A stretch of DNA of 64,000 nucleotides from Favolaschia claudopus (lineage: Eukaryota > Basidiomycota > Agaricomycetes > Agaricales > Mycenaceae), in NCBI GenBank assembly GCA_037176885.1, contig JAWWNJ010000183.1:310001-374000 (forward strand), written 5' to 3'. Below are positions 62,837 through 64,000 of the stretch, in pieces (within the stretch, counting starts at the first letter, position 1; each line of letters begins with the position of its first letter). The translations under genes were made by a program, and so were the position numbers. Below the pieces are notes generated by a model, which had not been told where the DNA came from, did not search any database, and saw nothing but the letters and a program-made list of their open reading frames with translations.

Positions 62837-64000
62837 ATGTCTGATACTCTGCCTGGGGTCATAGAAGACCTCACGGAGAAGTGAGTAATTCAGCCATGAT
62901 CGAGCATATCTCTGAATCGATGTTATTAGCTTTCGAACCAACGTATTTCGTCCACTGTGTACCTATCCTGCATATCAGCTCAGTCAGGCTCACCCTAGTG
63001 TGTCGGATTTGCTGGATTCTCTGTATTAATCTGGGACCACATCGATACGTTTCCAACTGAGGTAAACGGTTCATCCTCAGACGTCGACCTCTATGATAGA
63101 ATTCGGTAGGTGGAATATATCTGGAAAGGCAACAAAGGACCTCGTAAGTTTCTCAGACTCGAAGTATATCGCTCAATCAAATTCCCTCCAGTGGTATATC
63201 TCTTCCTCCTCGTCAGTTTCTCATTGGCTACCGGTAAAAAATCCTGCTCAATTCGTCTGGCAGAACCGATATGTGACTCCCCTGGGCTTCATCATAAACC
63301 TCTTCGGTATCAGGCTGCATTTAAATTCTATTGTTTGCTGACTCGAGCTAACGCGTGTCAAACAGCGTACCTATCCCCCGTCTGGACCTTTGAGGCACGT
63401 TCATGGTTGATTGGAACACAGTTCGACGGACTGACCCCGTCACAGAGGTACTGGTAGAAAATTTGTAGATGAATTATCCGATGACTCATGAAGTCAAATT
63501 CAAGATGCCACCATTTCATTCGATATGAAGGCGCAATGACCGTTATTGGTATCCACGTAGTGGGACTCATGATGCTCATACGGTGAGATTTTACAAACCC
63601 ACAATCTAGAGTTGGGTGTGAGATATAGAATTCAAGGATCAATGCACTCTACACCAATAAGCGATACGTGGTTTACGCCGTCGGCGTTGGTTGGTTGATT
63701 ATGTTCTCTGTTCAAGCATGGTTGTTATCCAAAGGGGAACGTAAGTTACAAAATCTTTCACCATAACGCCTGCTCAAGAATTGTCTCCAGCGGTTCGCCA
63801 CAATCCGTTCTCTGGAGTTCACGGTAATCAAATCTGCAACTTCATTTAGGATGACTACATGCTCATGCATGGAGATAGCGTGTACCATGATTTTTCCTCC
63901 GGAATTGAGCAGCATCGCATCATCCTCGGCTTGGCTTCCGTTGCTCTACGATTCTTGTGTTTTGATTCTTACTCTGATCAAGACCGTACCGGCGACGGTT
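62837..64000 (+). CDS. DUF6533-type integral membrane protein, partial (runs off window end)
   Basis: The first exon encodes MSDTLPGVIEDLTE and ends at a GTGAGT donor near 62881. Later exons encode NFRTNVFRPL, VGFAGFSVLIWDHIDTFPTE (membrane helix 1), VEYIWKGNKGP (the YIW...K signature of DUF6533), VVYAVGVGWLIMFSVQAWLL (helix) and, near the end, CSCMEIACTMIFPPELSS then SAWLPLLYDSCVLILTLIKT, a block seen in this mushroom-expanded family of about seven-helix proteins. Function is unknown; a receptor-like topology has been suggested for such families. Internal exon borders were only partly resolved, and the C-terminus is outside the window. Confidence 0.78.

Overview
The window reads as nuclear DNA of a filamentous basidiomycete, most likely a mushroom-forming Agaricomycete. 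Genes are split by many short GT-AG introns of about 50-65 nt. The families are those expanded in that class: F-box-like proteins, MYND-finger proteins, a DUF6533 membrane protein, a divergent G-alpha subunit, an avidin-family protein and a thaumatin-like protein. No species is claimed. Gene models were built by hand from reading frames, splice sites and family motifs, so exon ends are inferences unless given as phase-consistent.

Layout. 0-10 kb: a partial thaumatin-like protein (-), a frameshifted F-box gene (+), a small cysteine-rich secreted protein (-), a protein with two avidin domains in tandem (-), and two intact F-box-type genes (+). 10-19 kb: a DHA2-like MFS transporter (-), a 2.2 kb foldback-type element without a transposase, a secreted protein made of 9-residue repeats (+), and an NmrA-like reductase (-). 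19-24.5 kb: GC-rich, internally duplicated DNA with no convincing gene, plus a 386 bp palindromic MITE. 24.5-35.5 kb: one MYND gene spread over 10.4 kb by transposons, including an intact 6.3 kb Ty3/gypsy chromovirus with LTRs that look identical. 35.5-48 kb: another TIR element with telomere-like repeats, a 92-aa secreted protein, and a duplicated MYND/SDR block in which each copy lost a different gene. 48-52 kb: degenerate direct duplications of about 1.1 kb and a MITE. 52-64 kb: an FAD monooxygenase (+), a fourth full-length MYND gene (-), a SnoaL-like protein (+), a G-alpha subunit (-), an hAT-like MITE and a partial DUF6533 membrane protein (+).

The genes do not form one obvious pathway. 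The recurring themes are lineage-specific families (MYND, F-box), secreted or defence-type proteins (thaumatin-like, avidin, small secreted proteins), scattered oxidoreductases with an efflux pump, and heavy mobile-element traffic. At least eight elements can be outlined, six of them with candidate target-site duplications. The most unusual coding locus is the natural two-domain avidin. The most instructive locus is the MYND gene broken by nested insertions, because removing the 633 bp element and one target copy restores the local reading frame.
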